Source of the DNA: Azospirillum sp. TSA2s
GTDB taxonomy: Bacteria > Pseudomonadota > Alphaproteobacteria > Azospirillales > Azospirillaceae
Assembly: GCF_004923315.1 (NCBI RefSeq)
Contig: NZ_CP039650.1
Location: 682,001 to 746,000 of the forward strand
Direction: 5' to 3'
Length of the DNA stretch: 64,000 nt
The notes below the pieces were generated by a model. It worked only from the letters and a program-made list of their open reading frames with translations. It was not told the origin of the DNA and searched no databases. Of the stretch, positions 56,606-64,000 are shown piece by piece. Positions within the stretch are counted from its first letter, which is position 1; each line of letters begins with the position of its first letter. The position numbers and the translations under genes were made by a program.

Positions 56606-57634
56606 ATGTCCAAGGACTACACCCCCATCGCCAACACGATGGAGTTCCCCCCCGCCACGCCGCAGCCGAACGTCTATCCGCTGTCCTGGGTGTCGCAGAC
56701 CAAGAAGCTGGAAGAGGTCTACGCCGCGGCCCAGCGCGAGAACTGGGACCCGGCCAAGCTGCCCTGGGACAGCTTCGACGTGTCGCGCTACAGCTGGGAG
56801 GAGCGGGAGGCCATCGCCTATTGGTGGACCATCCTGTCGGTGTTCGACGCCTCGGCCCCGCCGGTGTTCGCCCATGCCCTGATCAAGACCTACGAGGTGC
56901 ATGAGGAGGACCCGGTCCGCCGCTGCTTCTTCTCCGTCACCCGCGACGAGCAGAACCACGAGCAGATGTGCGGTCTGGCCATCACCAAGCTGCTGGAGGC
57001 CACCAGCCCGCTGACCTACGAGCCGAAGACGGAGCTGGGCCGCCGGCTGCAGAAGAACGCGCACTGGCTGTATTACAATGGCGGGCGCTATTGGGACGGC
57101 TACAAGAAGGCGGTTCCGAAATACTCGCTGGCGGTTCTGTTCAGCTCCTTCCTGATGGGCGAGATCGCGGCGGCGACCATCTTCCACCAGATGGCGGCCG
57201 GCTGCACCGAGCCGGTGTTCAAGGAGGCCTTCCGCAACATCGGCCGCGACGAGGGCCGCCACATGGCGATCTGCATGTCGGTGATGGAGCGCGACTATCC
57301 CCATCTGGCGGTGGAGGACCGGTCGATCATCACCAAGCAGATCCGCGCCGGCTACCTGTTCCTGTCCGCCGTGCTGTTCGAGCCGCCGCCCCAGTTCTGG
57401 GACCTGCCCGACGACTTCATCGCCACCCAGCGCGAGGCCGAGGCCATCGCCCGCAACGCCGGTTTCCACATCCCGGATTACGAGGCGAAGAAGGAGAACT
57501 GGCGCAACGCCATGCTGAACCTGAAGGGCGTTCTGGACCGCTACAACATCCCGTTCCCGGCGATCCCGGAGGTCGGCATCACCGGCGAGGAAGTCCGGGA
57601 CGTCGACATGGACGAGATCATTCCGGTGTTCTGA
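56606..57634 (+). CDS. ferritin-like diiron oxygenase of unknown substrate
   Basis: 342 residues. Two ExxH motifs on predicted helices, RDEQNHEQM (E115, H118) and RDEGRHMAI (E216, H219), with E186 in SFLMGEIAA and an acidic residue in helix 1 (D81 or E97), make the carboxylate-bridged diiron site. The spacing is close to that of ribonucleotide reductase R2 and bacterial multicomponent monooxygenases. The next plus-strand gene is a [2Fe-2S]/FAD reductase, which implies oxygenase rather than storage function. It is too short and too different for BoxB, and lacks partner subunits of PaaA-type complexes. Soluble. An FNR box lies upstream. The substrate is not assigned. Confidence 0.78.
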   Translation: MSKDYTPIANTMEFPPATPQPNVYPLSWVSQTKKLEEVYAAAQRENWDPAKLPWDSFDVSRYSWEEREAIAYWWTILSVFDASAPPVFAHALIKTYEVHEEDPVRRCFFSVTRDEQNHEQMCGLAITKLLEATSPLTYEPKTELGRRLQKNAHWLYYNGGRYWDGYKKAVPKYSLAVLFSSFLMGEIAAATIFHQMAAGCTEPVFKEAFRNIGRDEGRHMAICMSVMERDYPHLAVEDRSIITKQIRAGYLFLSAVLFEPPPQFWDLPDDFIATQREAEAIARNAGFHIPDYEAKKENWRNAMLNLKGVLDRYNIPFPAIPEVGITGEEVRDVDMDEIIPVF

Positions 57635-57648
57635 GGCGCCGGCCCAAT

Positions 57649-57818
57649 TGCCCCCACCCTAACCCTCCCCCGCTCTCAGCGGACCTCTGGTCCGCCTGCC
57701 GCGTCAGCACAAAGCGAAGCTTTGTGCGAGAGCTGGGCGGGGGAGGGAACTGCCGCCACTCTCCCGAAAAAGCACTCGCGCCCTCCCCCGCCCAGCGGGG
57801 GAGGGTCGGGGTGGGGGC
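57649..57818. repeat. G/C palindromic intergenic repeat, copy 6, with 60-bp module in the left hairpin
   Basis: The left arm CCCCCACCCTAACCCTCCCC is interrupted after CCTCCCCCG by the 60-base module (57673-57732), then continues CTGGGCGGGGGAGGG. The right arm is the intact TCCCCCGCCCAGCGGGGGAG with its GGTCGGGGTGGGGG end. It separates the diiron oxygenase from its reductase, two genes expected to be co-expressed. Confidence 0.92.
57673..57732 (+). repeat. 60-bp module nested in the palindrome (orientation B)
   Basis: Begins CTCTCAGCGGACC and ends TTTGTGCGAGAG. Reverse complement of 49514-49573 except one base (GCGAAGC here, GCAAAGC in the other). It contains hairpins GCGGACC-TCT-GGTCCGC and GCACAAAGC-GAA-GCTTTGTGC. 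It sits exactly at the loop of the host hairpin. Confidence 0.92.
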
Positions 57819-57855
57819 AAGAGTCTCTCTGTAAAACGACCCCAAGGATCCCCCG

Positions 57856-58908
57856 GTGAGCCGCATCCGCCTCCACCCCTCGGGCCGCACGGTCGAGTGC
57901 CGTGACGGCGAGACCGTCCTGTCGGCCCTGGAACAGGCCGGCTACGCCCTGCCCAACAACTGCCGCGCCGGCGCCTGCGGCGAATGCAAGGTCAAGGTCC
58001 TCAGCGGCCAGTTCGACCAGGGCATGGTCCTGGACATGGCGCTGTCCCAGTCCGAACGGAAGGACGGCTATGGCCTGATGTGCATGGCCAAGCCGATCTC
58101 CGACGAGCTGGTGATCGAATACGGCACCGCCGACGCCCAGCCCAAGCTGTTCCCGCCGCGCGAGAACGTGCTGTTCATCGTCACCGACCGCATCCCGCGC
58201 ACGCCCCGCATCGTGGAGCTGCGCCTGCGCCCGCTGGGCCAGCCCTTGCGCTACTGGCCGGGCCAGTATGTGATGTTGGGCGACGCATCGGCCGGTGCAC
58301 CGCCGCGCTGCTACTCCATCGCCAACGCGCCCCGCCCCGATGGCGAGATCGTGCTGCAGGTGACCCGGGTCGATGGCGGCCCGACCAGCGGCTGGATCCA
58401 CGACACGCTCACCGTCGGCAGCATGGTGAAGCTGTCCGGCCCCTACGGCACCTTCATCGGCGACCCGTCGGTGGACAGTCCGGTGCTGTGCATGGCTGCC
58501 GGCTCCGGCCTCGCCCCCATCCTGGCGCTGACCGACGCGGCGCTGCGCCGCGGCTACCGCCCGCCGGTGACGCTGCTGTTCTCCGCCTGCACCCAGGCCG
58601 ATGTGTATGAGTTGGGGCTGCTCAGCTATTGGCAGGCCAAATACCGCAACTTCAAGGTCAAGGTGACCCTGACGCGCGAGGATGCACCCAATCATCTGAA
58701 GGGCCGCATCCCCACCATCCTGCCCGACCTGTTCCCCGACCTGTCCGGCCACGCCATCTTCACCGCCGGCAGCCCCGCCTTCGTCGAATCCTGCGTCGCC
58801 GCCGCCCGTGCGCTCGGCGCCCGGGACGATCAGATCCACAGCGAAGGCTACGTCTCGCAGCACATCCCGGAGACGCTGCCTGCCGACCGGCTGATGGCGG
58901 TCGGCTGA
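57856..58908 (+). CDS. [2Fe-2S] ferredoxin - FAD/NAD(P)H oxidoreductase (oxygenase reductase component)
   Basis: 350 residues from GTG 57856 with AAGGA upstream. N-terminal plant-type ferredoxin domain: C36, C41 and C44 in NNCRAGACGECKVKV and C76 in GLMCMAKP. The FAD domain has PPRCYSIANAP (RxYS, R151-S154) and GPYGTF. The NAD(P)H domain has MAAGSGLAPILAL and ends with HSEGYVSQH. Domain order and length match DmpP/phenol-hydroxylase-type reductases. It passes electrons from NAD(P)H to the diiron oxygenase encoded upstream. The two genes are 221 bases apart, separated by a repeat. Confidence 0.92.
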   Translation: MSRIRLHPSGRTVECRDGETVLSALEQAGYALPNNCRAGACGECKVKVLSGQFDQGMVLDMALSQSERKDGYGLMCMAKPISDELVIEYGTADAQPKLFPPRENVLFIVTDRIPRTPRIVELRLRPLGQPLRYWPGQYVMLGDASAGAPPRCYSIANAPRPDGEIVLQVTRVDGGPTSGWIHDTLTVGSMVKLSGPYGTFIGDPSVDSPVLCMAAGSGLAPILALTDAALRRGYRPPVTLLFSACTQADVYELGLLSYWQAKYRNFKVKVTLTREDAPNHLKGRIPTILPDLFPDLSGHAIFTAGSPAFVESCVAAARALGARDDQIHSEGYVSQHIPETLPADRLMAVG

Positions 58909-58924
58909 GACAGACGGACCGGCC

Positions 58925-61003
58925 TCACGCCCTGTGGACGCCGGCGATGAAGCCGTCGATCTCGCGGCTCAGGTCCTTCGACTGGCCGGCAAGCGCGGCG
59001 GCGGCGGCGAGAAGCTGATCGGCCGCCGCCCCGGTCTCCCCGGCGCCGGCCCGGATGTCGCCCATGCCGCCGCTGACCTCCTGCGCCCCGTCGGCGGCCT
59101 GGATCACGCTGCGGGCGATCTCCTGGGTCGCCGCCGCCTGCTGGTCCACCGCCGCAGCGATGCCGGACGCGATGCGGCTGACCTGGGCGATGGTTTCGCT
59201 GATGCCCTGGACGGCGGTGACCGCCTCCTGCGTGGCGTCGCGGATGCCCTTGATCTGGCCGACAATGTCCTCGGTCGCCTTGGCTGTCTGGTTGGCGAGA
59301 TTCTTGACCTCCGAAGCCACCACGGCGAATCCCTTGCCCGCCTCTCCCGCGCGCGCCGCTTCGATGGTGGCGTTCAGCGCCAGCAGGTTGGTCTGGCCGG
59401 CGATGGAGTTGATGAGTTCCACCACGGCACCGATCCGCTCGGCACTTTCCGCCAGCACGACGACGGCCTCGTCGGCCCGTCTGACGTCGGTCACCGCCGC
59501 GTCGGCGATGCGGGCGGATTCCCCGACCTGCCGGCCGATATCCTGAACGGAAGCCGACAGTTCCTCCGTCGCGACAGCGGCGGTCTGCACATTTTCCGCG
59601 GCGGCGCGGGCGGAAGCCGCCACCTGCTCCGACCGGCCCAGGCTCTGGTCGGCGATGCCGGTCAGGCCGCGCGCGGTCGATTCCAACTGCTGGGCGGCCG
59701 ACGCCAGCGCGCCGGTCAGTCCGCCGACCCGTTCGTCGAAGCCTTTCTGCAGATCGGCGAGCGCCGCGGCGCGGGCCTCCTTGGCCTGCCAGTCGGCCTT
59801 CTGCTGGCGGTCCAGTTCGCGGGCGCGGACCAAGCCCTCCTTGAACACCTCGACCGCGCGGGCCATGCCGCCGGCCTCGTCGTCGCGGTCGGCACCGGGC
59901 ACCGACGTTTCCAGATCGCCGGCGGCCAGCCGGGTCATCGCCCCGGTCAGCGACGCCACCGGACGGGCGATGCCGTCGCCGACCTTCCACGCCACCAGAC
60001 AGCCGAGCGCGACGCAGCCCAGGCTGACCAGCACGGTCAGCAGGGTCAGCCGGTTGGCGTCGGCCATCACGCTGGACTGCGGCGCCGCCACCATGAAGGA
60101 CCAGACGCCATCGGCGCCGGCAAAACGGATCGGCGCCAGCCGCAGATAATGCGGCGCGCCGTTCAGCGGCACGATCCCGTCGAAGGCCCGCCCTTCGGCC
60201 ACGGCCCGGCGGGCGGCCTCCGGCAGATCGTCGTCGGGCTTGGACAGCCGGGCGCCATCGGGGTGGGCGACATAAAGGCCGGAGCCGGTCAGCACCGCGG
60301 CATAACCATCGTCATAAGGTTTCACCGCGCGCACCAGATCGGTCAGGCCGGTCAGCGCCATATCGACGCCGGCCACGCCGATGACGCGCCCGTCCTTGCC
60401 ATCCGTCACCGGGGCGGCGGCACTGGTCATCAGCCGCTTGGTGAAATCGTCGAGATAAGGTTCGGTCAGCACCGCTTTCCGCGCGGTGGCCGCCGCCTTG
60501 TAGTACTCCTTCTCCTGCACGTCGGAGAAGGGATAGCCTTCGCTGTCGTCGGCCTGAACCCCATTGTCCCCCGGCAGCCACAGCAGGCTCATCCGCCCGG
60601 TCTTCGGCAGCCCGAGGATCTCGGTGGTCCGGTCGTGGGCGGCGAATTCCCGGTCGCGTCCGTCGAATCCGTCGTCGGCCATGTCCACCCACACACCGGC
60701 ATAAAGCGGATTGGCTTCCGCCGTCCGGCGCAGATAGCGGTTCACCGTTTCGCGCCGCGGGCTTCCGGTAGAGCGTTCCACCTCCACCAGCGCCGCGGTG
60801 GCGCGGGCAGCGTTCAGGGCGGTTGACAAATCGGCGGCCACCCGGGCGCCGTGGCGGTCGGCCGTCTCGGCGGCCAGCAGCACGGCCGCATTGTGCGCGG
60901 CGTCGCGCGTCAGAACCAGCGACACCGCCGTAACCGCCGCCGCCCCCGCCGCCAGCACGGCGGCCACACCGATGATGATCTTCGTCCTGAAATTGGCCTT
61001 CAT
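58925..61003 (-). CDS. methyl-accepting chemotaxis protein
   Basis: 692 residues from ATG 61003. The first membrane helix (about 8-28) and second (about 330-352) flank a periplasmic double-Cache ligand domain (YAGVWVDMADDGFDGRDREF, YYKAAATARKAVLTEPYLDD, GVAGVDMALTGLTDLV). HAMP is about 353-410. The cytoplasmic signalling domain has the conserved hairpin INSIAGQTNLLALNATIEAA and GKGFAVVASEVKNLANQTAK. It detects a small ligand outside and controls CheA. Its position beside the aromatic catabolism genes may hint at the ligand type, but that is weak inference. It reads toward the reductase gene (16-base gap). Confidence 0.95.
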   Translation of the reverse strand: MKANFRTKIIIGVAAVLAAGAAAVTAVSLVLTRDAAHNAAVLLAAETADRHGARVAADLSTALNAARATAALVEVERSTGSPRRETVNRYLRRTAEANPLYAGVWVDMADDGFDGRDREFAAHDRTTEILGLPKTGRMSLLWLPGDNGVQADDSEGYPFSDVQEKEYYKAAATARKAVLTEPYLDDFTKRLMTSAAAPVTDGKDGRVIGVAGVDMALTGLTDLVRAVKPYDDGYAAVLTGSGLYVAHPDGARLSKPDDDLPEAARRAVAEGRAFDGIVPLNGAPHYLRLAPIRFAGADGVWSFMVAAPQSSVMADANRLTLLTVLVSLGCVALGCLVAWKVGDGIARPVASLTGAMTRLAAGDLETSVPGADRDDEAGGMARAVEVFKEGLVRARELDRQQKADWQAKEARAAALADLQKGFDERVGGLTGALASAAQQLESTARGLTGIADQSLGRSEQVAASARAAAENVQTAAVATEELSASVQDIGRQVGESARIADAAVTDVRRADEAVVVLAESAERIGAVVELINSIAGQTNLLALNATIEAARAGEAGKGFAVVASEVKNLANQTAKATEDIVGQIKGIRDATQEAVTAVQGISETIAQVSRIASGIAAAVDQQAAATQEIARSVIQAADGAQEVSGGMGDIRAGAGETGAAADQLLAAAAALAGQSKDLSREIDGFIAGVHRA

Positions 61004-61095
61004 CGCGACACCGTTGTCCGGTCCGCCCAAAGTTCCGGGATGAACGGAAAGGCGGCACCGATTGGGGAACAGGGGGCCACCTTATATTCGATAAT

Positions 61096-61118
61096 AACCG
61101 GCCGACATGCCGGTTTTT
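61096..61118. terminator. hairpin between FAH gene and chemoreceptor gene
   Basis: AACCGGC-CGACAT-GCCGGTT with a 7-bp stem, followed on the plus strand by TTT and on the minus strand by an A/T-rich TTATTAT. It could end minus-strand transcription coming from the FAH gene before the chemoreceptor start. The T-run favours the plus direction, in which no gene ends nearby. Confidence 0.4.
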
Positions 61119-61286
61119 GCGATTCAATGACGAGCCGTTCAATTACCCGGACAACTATGGATCGCGATGCCGACAACGAGACGAATTGCCGCAAGTGCGA
61201 AAAGGGCGCCGGCGGATTGCTTGTGCACCCCGCCGACGCCCTCATCTCAACCTGCAGACCAGGCTGCAGACCTGACCGCTGCCGCC

Positions 61287-62303
61287 TCAAGCCCCCTCGT
61301 ACCGCACCACCTGCTGGTCGATGGCGCCGAACACGCTGGCGCCGTCCGTGTCGAACAGCTCGATCCGCACGCGGTCGCCGAAGCGCATGAAGGGGGTCTT
61401 CGGCGCGCCGTGCTCGATGGTCTCGATCATCCGCAGTTCGGCGAGGCAGGAATAGCCAACGCCGCCGGCCGACACCGGCTTGCCCGGGCCGCCGTCCAGC
61501 TTGTTCGACACCGTGCCCGACCCGATGATGCTGCCGGCCGCCAGATGGCGGGTCTTGGCGGCATGGGCGATCAGCGTCGGGAAGTCGAAGGTCATGTCGA
61601 CCCCGGCATCCGGCTTGCCGAAGGCTTCGCCGTTGAGCGTCGTCACCAGCGGCCGGTGCAGCTTGCCGCCGTCCCAGGCGTCGCCCAGCTCGTCCGGCGT
61701 CACCGCGACGGGGGAGAAGCTGGAGGCCGGCTTGGACTGGAAGAAGCCGAAGCCCTTGCCCAGCTCCGCCGGGATCAGGTTGCGCAAGGACACGTCGTTG
61801 ACCAGCATCAGCAGCCGGATCCGACCGCGCGCCGCCTCGGCCGAAACGCCCATCGGCACGTCGCCGGTGATGACGGCGATCTCCGCCTCGAAATCGATGC
61901 CCCAGGCCTCGGTCGCCGCCGGGATCGGGTCGGTCGGCGCCAGGAAGCTGTCGGAACAGCCCTGATACATCAGCGGATCGGTCCAGAAGCTGGGCGGCAT
62001 CTCCGCCCCGCGCGCCTTGCGGACCAGCTCCACATGGTTGACGTAGGCCGATCCGTCCGCCCACTGGTAGGCGCGCGGCAGCGGCGAGGCCGCCTCGGCC
62101 GGGTCGAAGGGCCGGCCGGCCGCCGGATCGGCGTTCAGCGCGCGATAGGCCTCCTCCAGCTTCGGCGCCAGCGCCGTCCAGTCGTCCAGCGCCGCCTGCA
62201 GGGTGCGGGCGATCTCCGGCACAGGGGTGGCGCGGGTCAGGTCGCGCGACACCACGACCAGGGTGCCGTCACGCCCGCCCGCCTTCAAACTTGCCAGCTT
62301 CAT
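61287..62303 (-). CDS. fumarylacetoacetate hydrolase family protein
   Basis: 338 residues from ATG 62303 with GGGAAGAG upstream. The FAH fold is shown by GIDFEAEIAVITGDVPMGVS (metal-binding Glu pair), LLMLVNDVSLRNLIPAELGK and GFGFFQSKPASSFSPVAVTP. Further segments are AAGSIIGSGTVSN and RFGDRVRIELFDTDG. In the homogentisate route it would split fumarylacetoacetate into fumarate and acetoacetate. The length fits this bacterial FAH group, and its position 64 bases after hmgA supports the assignment. Confidence 0.9.
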   Translation of the reverse strand: MKLASLKAGGRDGTLVVVSRDLTRATPVPEIARTLQAALDDWTALAPKLEEAYRALNADPAAGRPFDPAEAASPLPRAYQWADGSAYVNHVELVRKARGAEMPPSFWTDPLMYQGCSDSFLAPTDPIPAATEAWGIDFEAEIAVITGDVPMGVSAEAARGRIRLLMLVNDVSLRNLIPAELGKGFGFFQSKPASSFSPVAVTPDELGDAWDGGKLHRPLVTTLNGEAFGKPDAGVDMTFDFPTLIAHAAKTRHLAAGSIIGSGTVSNKLDGGPGKPVSAGGVGYSCLAELRMIETIEHGAPKTPFMRFGDRVRIELFDTDGASVFGAIDQQVVRYEGA

Positions 62304-62367
62304 TCGTCTCTTCCCTTCCTCACAATTCAGCGTCCGGCAGCCTTGACCCTTGTTTCCGGGTGGGCGC

Positions 62368-63492
62368 TCATTTCGCCTTCCAGCTGTCGGCGTAGGCGCC
62401 CCATTCGACGCCTTCCATCGCCTGGTAGACATCCAGCGGATCGCGGGTGTCGATCATCACCGCGACCTCGTCGGTTTCCTTGCGCTCGAACTTCTGCGCC
62501 ACCTCGTAGGCCTTCGGGTGCGGCCCATGCGGGAAGCCCGAGGGGTGGTAGGTGACCATGCCGGGATGGATGTTGTCGCGCGAGAAGAACTGGCCGCGGT
62601 GATAGAACAGCACCTCGTCGAAATCGTCGTTCGAGTGATAATAGGGCAGCTTCAGCGCCTCCGGATCCGACTCGATGGGCCGCGGCACGAAGGTGCAGAT
62701 GATGAAGCGGCCTGCGATCCAGGTGCTGTGCGCCGAGGGCGGCAGGTGGTAGCGGTGGCTCATCAGCGGCCGGATATCGCGCCAGTTCAGCCGCACCGGC
62801 GCCAGATCGCCATGCCAGCCCACCGCGTCCAGCGGGTTGAACGGATAGGTCATGGCGCAGAGCTGCCCGCGCTTCTTGACCCGGACCAGAGTCTCGCACT
62901 CGTGCTTCTGCGCCTGGAAGGCGTCGTCCAGCGCCGGGACGTCCAGCACCGCCGGATCGAAGATGGCGTGGGTGCCGACCAGCCCCTTGTGCGGCAGCTT
63001 GTAGGCGTCGTTGGTGGCCTCCACCATCAGCACCATCACCGCCTCGTCCGTTTCCAGCCGCCAGCAGGTGTTGCGCGGCAGCACGACATAATCGCCCTCG
63101 CGCACCTCCAGATGGCCGTAGTCGCAGAACAGGTGACCGCCGCCCTGGTGGAAGAACAGCAGGTCGTCGCCGTCGGCGTTGCGGGCCAGATGGTCCATCT
63201 TGCCCTTGAAGCGCCACAGCCGCACCTGGGTCGCCCCGTTGCCCATCAGGGCCGGTGCCTCCAACGGGCAGCCGGGCATGGAATCGACATGGTTCAGGTC
63301 GAAGGCGCGCGGGCGCAGCGGCCCGTCGAAGCTGGTCCAGCCGGTCGGCGGGTGGGCATGGTGCATCTGGGTCGCCGGGCCGAAGAAGCCTTCACGCCCC
63401 ATCTCGCGCTCGTAGGTGCCGGCGGGAAGCCGGACATGGGCCTGACGCGACGCGGTGCCCTCGACCTTCGGAAACGAAATCCAGTTCTTCAT
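62368..63492 (-). CDS. hmgA: homogentisate 1,2-dioxygenase
   Basis: 374 residues from ATG 63492 (MKNWISFPKVEGTASRQAHV). It opens the ring of homogentisate to maleylacetoacetate with O2 and Fe(II). Iron ligands are visible in LPYYHSNDDFDEVLFYHRG (His and Glu) and MVTYHPSGFPHGPHP (His). FHQGGGHLFCDYGHLEVREGDYVVLPRN is the first cupin half. It is shorter than the roughly 430-residue enzyme typical of animals and pseudomonads and belongs to the compact bacterial group. First gene of hmgA-fah, divergent from a MarR regulator with a palindromic site between. Confidence 0.9.
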   Translation of the reverse strand: MKNWISFPKVEGTASRQAHVRLPAGTYEREMGREGFFGPATQMHHAHPPTGWTSFDGPLRPRAFDLNHVDSMPGCPLEAPALMGNGATQVRLWRFKGKMDHLARNADGDDLLFFHQGGGHLFCDYGHLEVREGDYVVLPRNTCWRLETDEAVMVLMVEATNDAYKLPHKGLVGTHAIFDPAVLDVPALDDAFQAQKHECETLVRVKKRGQLCAMTYPFNPLDAVGWHGDLAPVRLNWRDIRPLMSHRYHLPPSAHSTWIAGRFIICTFVPRPIESDPEALKLPYYHSNDDFDEVLFYHRGQFFSRDNIHPGMVTYHPSGFPHGPHPKAYEVAQKFERKETDEVAVMIDTRDPLDVYQAMEGVEWGAYADSWKAK

Positions 63493-63566
63493 GGCGCTTC
63501 CCCCTGCTGTGCCGCCGATCCCGTCCACGACAGACGTCGGCAGACTTGTTCCGTTGCCGCCATTTT

Positions 63567-63582
63567 AGTTTCGTTTGAAACT
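63567..63582. promoter_or_regulatory. candidate MarR operator between hmgA and marR
   Basis: AGTTTC-GTTT-GAAACT is a 6-bp inverted repeat with a 4-base spacer, within an A/T-rich patch. It lies 75 bases upstream of hmgA and about 28 bases upstream of the marR ATG, a position suited to control both. Its core TTTCGTTTGAAA recurs on the opposite strand upstream of livK. Confidence 0.6.
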
Positions 63583-63609
63583 GTTGCAAGAGCCAAATTA
63601 CAGCGCAGG

Positions 63610-64000
63610 ATGGGGGCACCCGCGACCTCCCTTACAGACGACGCCCCGCCGATGCCGCCCGCCCGCCGTTCCCGCACCGCATCATCCAATCCCGCAGCCG
63701 TGCCGACAGAATTGCCGGCGCTGCACCTGACGCGCTTCCTGCCCTACCGGCTGTCGGTTCTGGCCAATACGGTCAGCCACACGCTGGCCAAGCTGTACGA
63801 GAAGCGGTTCGGCATCACGATCCCGGAATGGCGGATCATCGCCGTGCTGGGCGGCGGCGAAACGATGAGCGCGGGAGAGATCGCGCAGCGCACCGCGATG
63901 GACAAGGTGCAGGTCAGCCGCGCCATCAGCCGCATGCTCGATTCGGCGCTGATCCTGCGCGAATCGGGTGACACCGACCGGCGCAAGGCCCTGCTGACCC
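63610..64000 (+). CDS. MarR-family transcriptional regulator (partial, 3' end beyond the window)
   Basis: 130 codons are visible, open to the right edge. After a Pro/Ala-rich lead the sequence reads LTRFLPYRLSVLANTVSHTL, FGITIPEWRIIAVLGGGETM and SAGEIAQRTAMDKVQVSRAI, the winged-helix recognition region. It continues into the wing with RESGDTDRRKALLT (the DxR motif). ATG 63610 has only a weak AGG; GTG 63700 or ATG 63652 are alternative starts. Divergent from hmgA, so it probably represses that operon, with homogentisate or a related aromatic acid as inducer (inference). Confidence 0.88.
   Translation, partial: MGAPATSLTDDAPPMPPARRSRTASSNPAAVPTELPALHLTRFLPYRLSVLANTVSHTLAKLYEKRFGITIPEWRIIAVLGGGETMSAGEIAQRTAMDKVQVSRAISRMLDSALILRESGDTDRRKALLT

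Noticed and set aside
56606..57634. Benzoyl-CoA epoxidase BoxB or phenylacetyl-CoA epoxidase PaaA
   Set aside because: The protein is much shorter than BoxB. PaaBCD partners are absent, and the reductase has an N-terminal ferredoxin, unlike PaaE.

Overview
The window is GC-rich DNA with alphaproteobacterial gene content and looks like an Azospirillum or closely related Rhodospirillales chromosome. The supporting signs are RpoE-ChrR, a BLUF photoreceptor, PaaX with a Liv transporter, several very long hybrid sensor kinases, NnrU, an amidoligase cluster, and a family of G/C-rich palindromic intergenic repeats. The genus is an inference from gene content, not from a marker gene. I saw no tRNA, rRNA, IS element, prophage or CRISPR array. 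The long frames antisense to the kinases, aconitase and MoeA are composition shadows.

Layout. 0-4 kb: def-fmt-truA (minus; truA runs off the left edge), cobS-cobC (plus) and a general stress protein. 4-5.6 kb: the RpoE sigma factor and its ChrR zinc anti-sigma factor. 5.6-13.7 kb: a tightly packed minus-strand block of hybrid kinase, REC-GGDEF cyclase, degenerate MoeA and MoeA-PBP fusion. 14-18.8 kb: PQQ-type sugar dehydrogenase, TrmJ-like methyltransferase, LpxD, a cupin and an OmpA-domain protein. 18.8-21 kb: an orphan TRAP binding protein and two membrane/coiled-coil proteins. 21-31 kb: acetyl-CoA synthetase, the group EVE / YciI / exonuclease / Nudix, a methyltransferase, signal peptidase I and aconitase A. 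31-34.5 kb: a second hybrid kinase. 34.7-39.2 kb: an amidoligase, C26 hydrolase and phospholipase-D-like cluster around a low-complexity secreted protein. 39-46 kb: an OmpA lipoprotein pair, DedA, NnrU, CBS, DUF2934, a double cold-shock-domain protein, two low-complexity proteins and an EamA transporter. 46-48.6 kb: a third hybrid kinase. 48.7-54.4 kb: maleylacetoacetate isomerase and a five-gene Liv ABC transporter. 54.8-58.9 kb: PaaX, a BLUF protein and a ferritin-like diiron oxygenase with its [2Fe-2S]/FAD reductase. 59-64 kb: a chemoreceptor, fumarylacetoacetate hydrolase, homogentisate dioxygenase and a MarR regulator that runs off the right edge.

How it fits together. The right third has an aromatic-compound theme. 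HmgA, MaiA and the FAH-family enzyme complete the homogentisate route to fumarate and acetoacetate. PaaX is a phenylacetyl-CoA-responsive repressor family and sits divergent to a Liv-type uptake system. The diiron oxygenase/reductase pair has a perfect FNR box upstream. A 12-base motif is shared by the livK and hmgA/marR upstream regions.

Most promising for novelty: the FNR-box-associated two-component diiron oxygenase of unknown substrate; the amidoligase / C26 hydrolase / PLD cluster; the kinase-GGDEF-MoeA-MoeA/PBP block; and a 60-bp module found in both orientations inside the loop of two copies of the intergenic palindrome.
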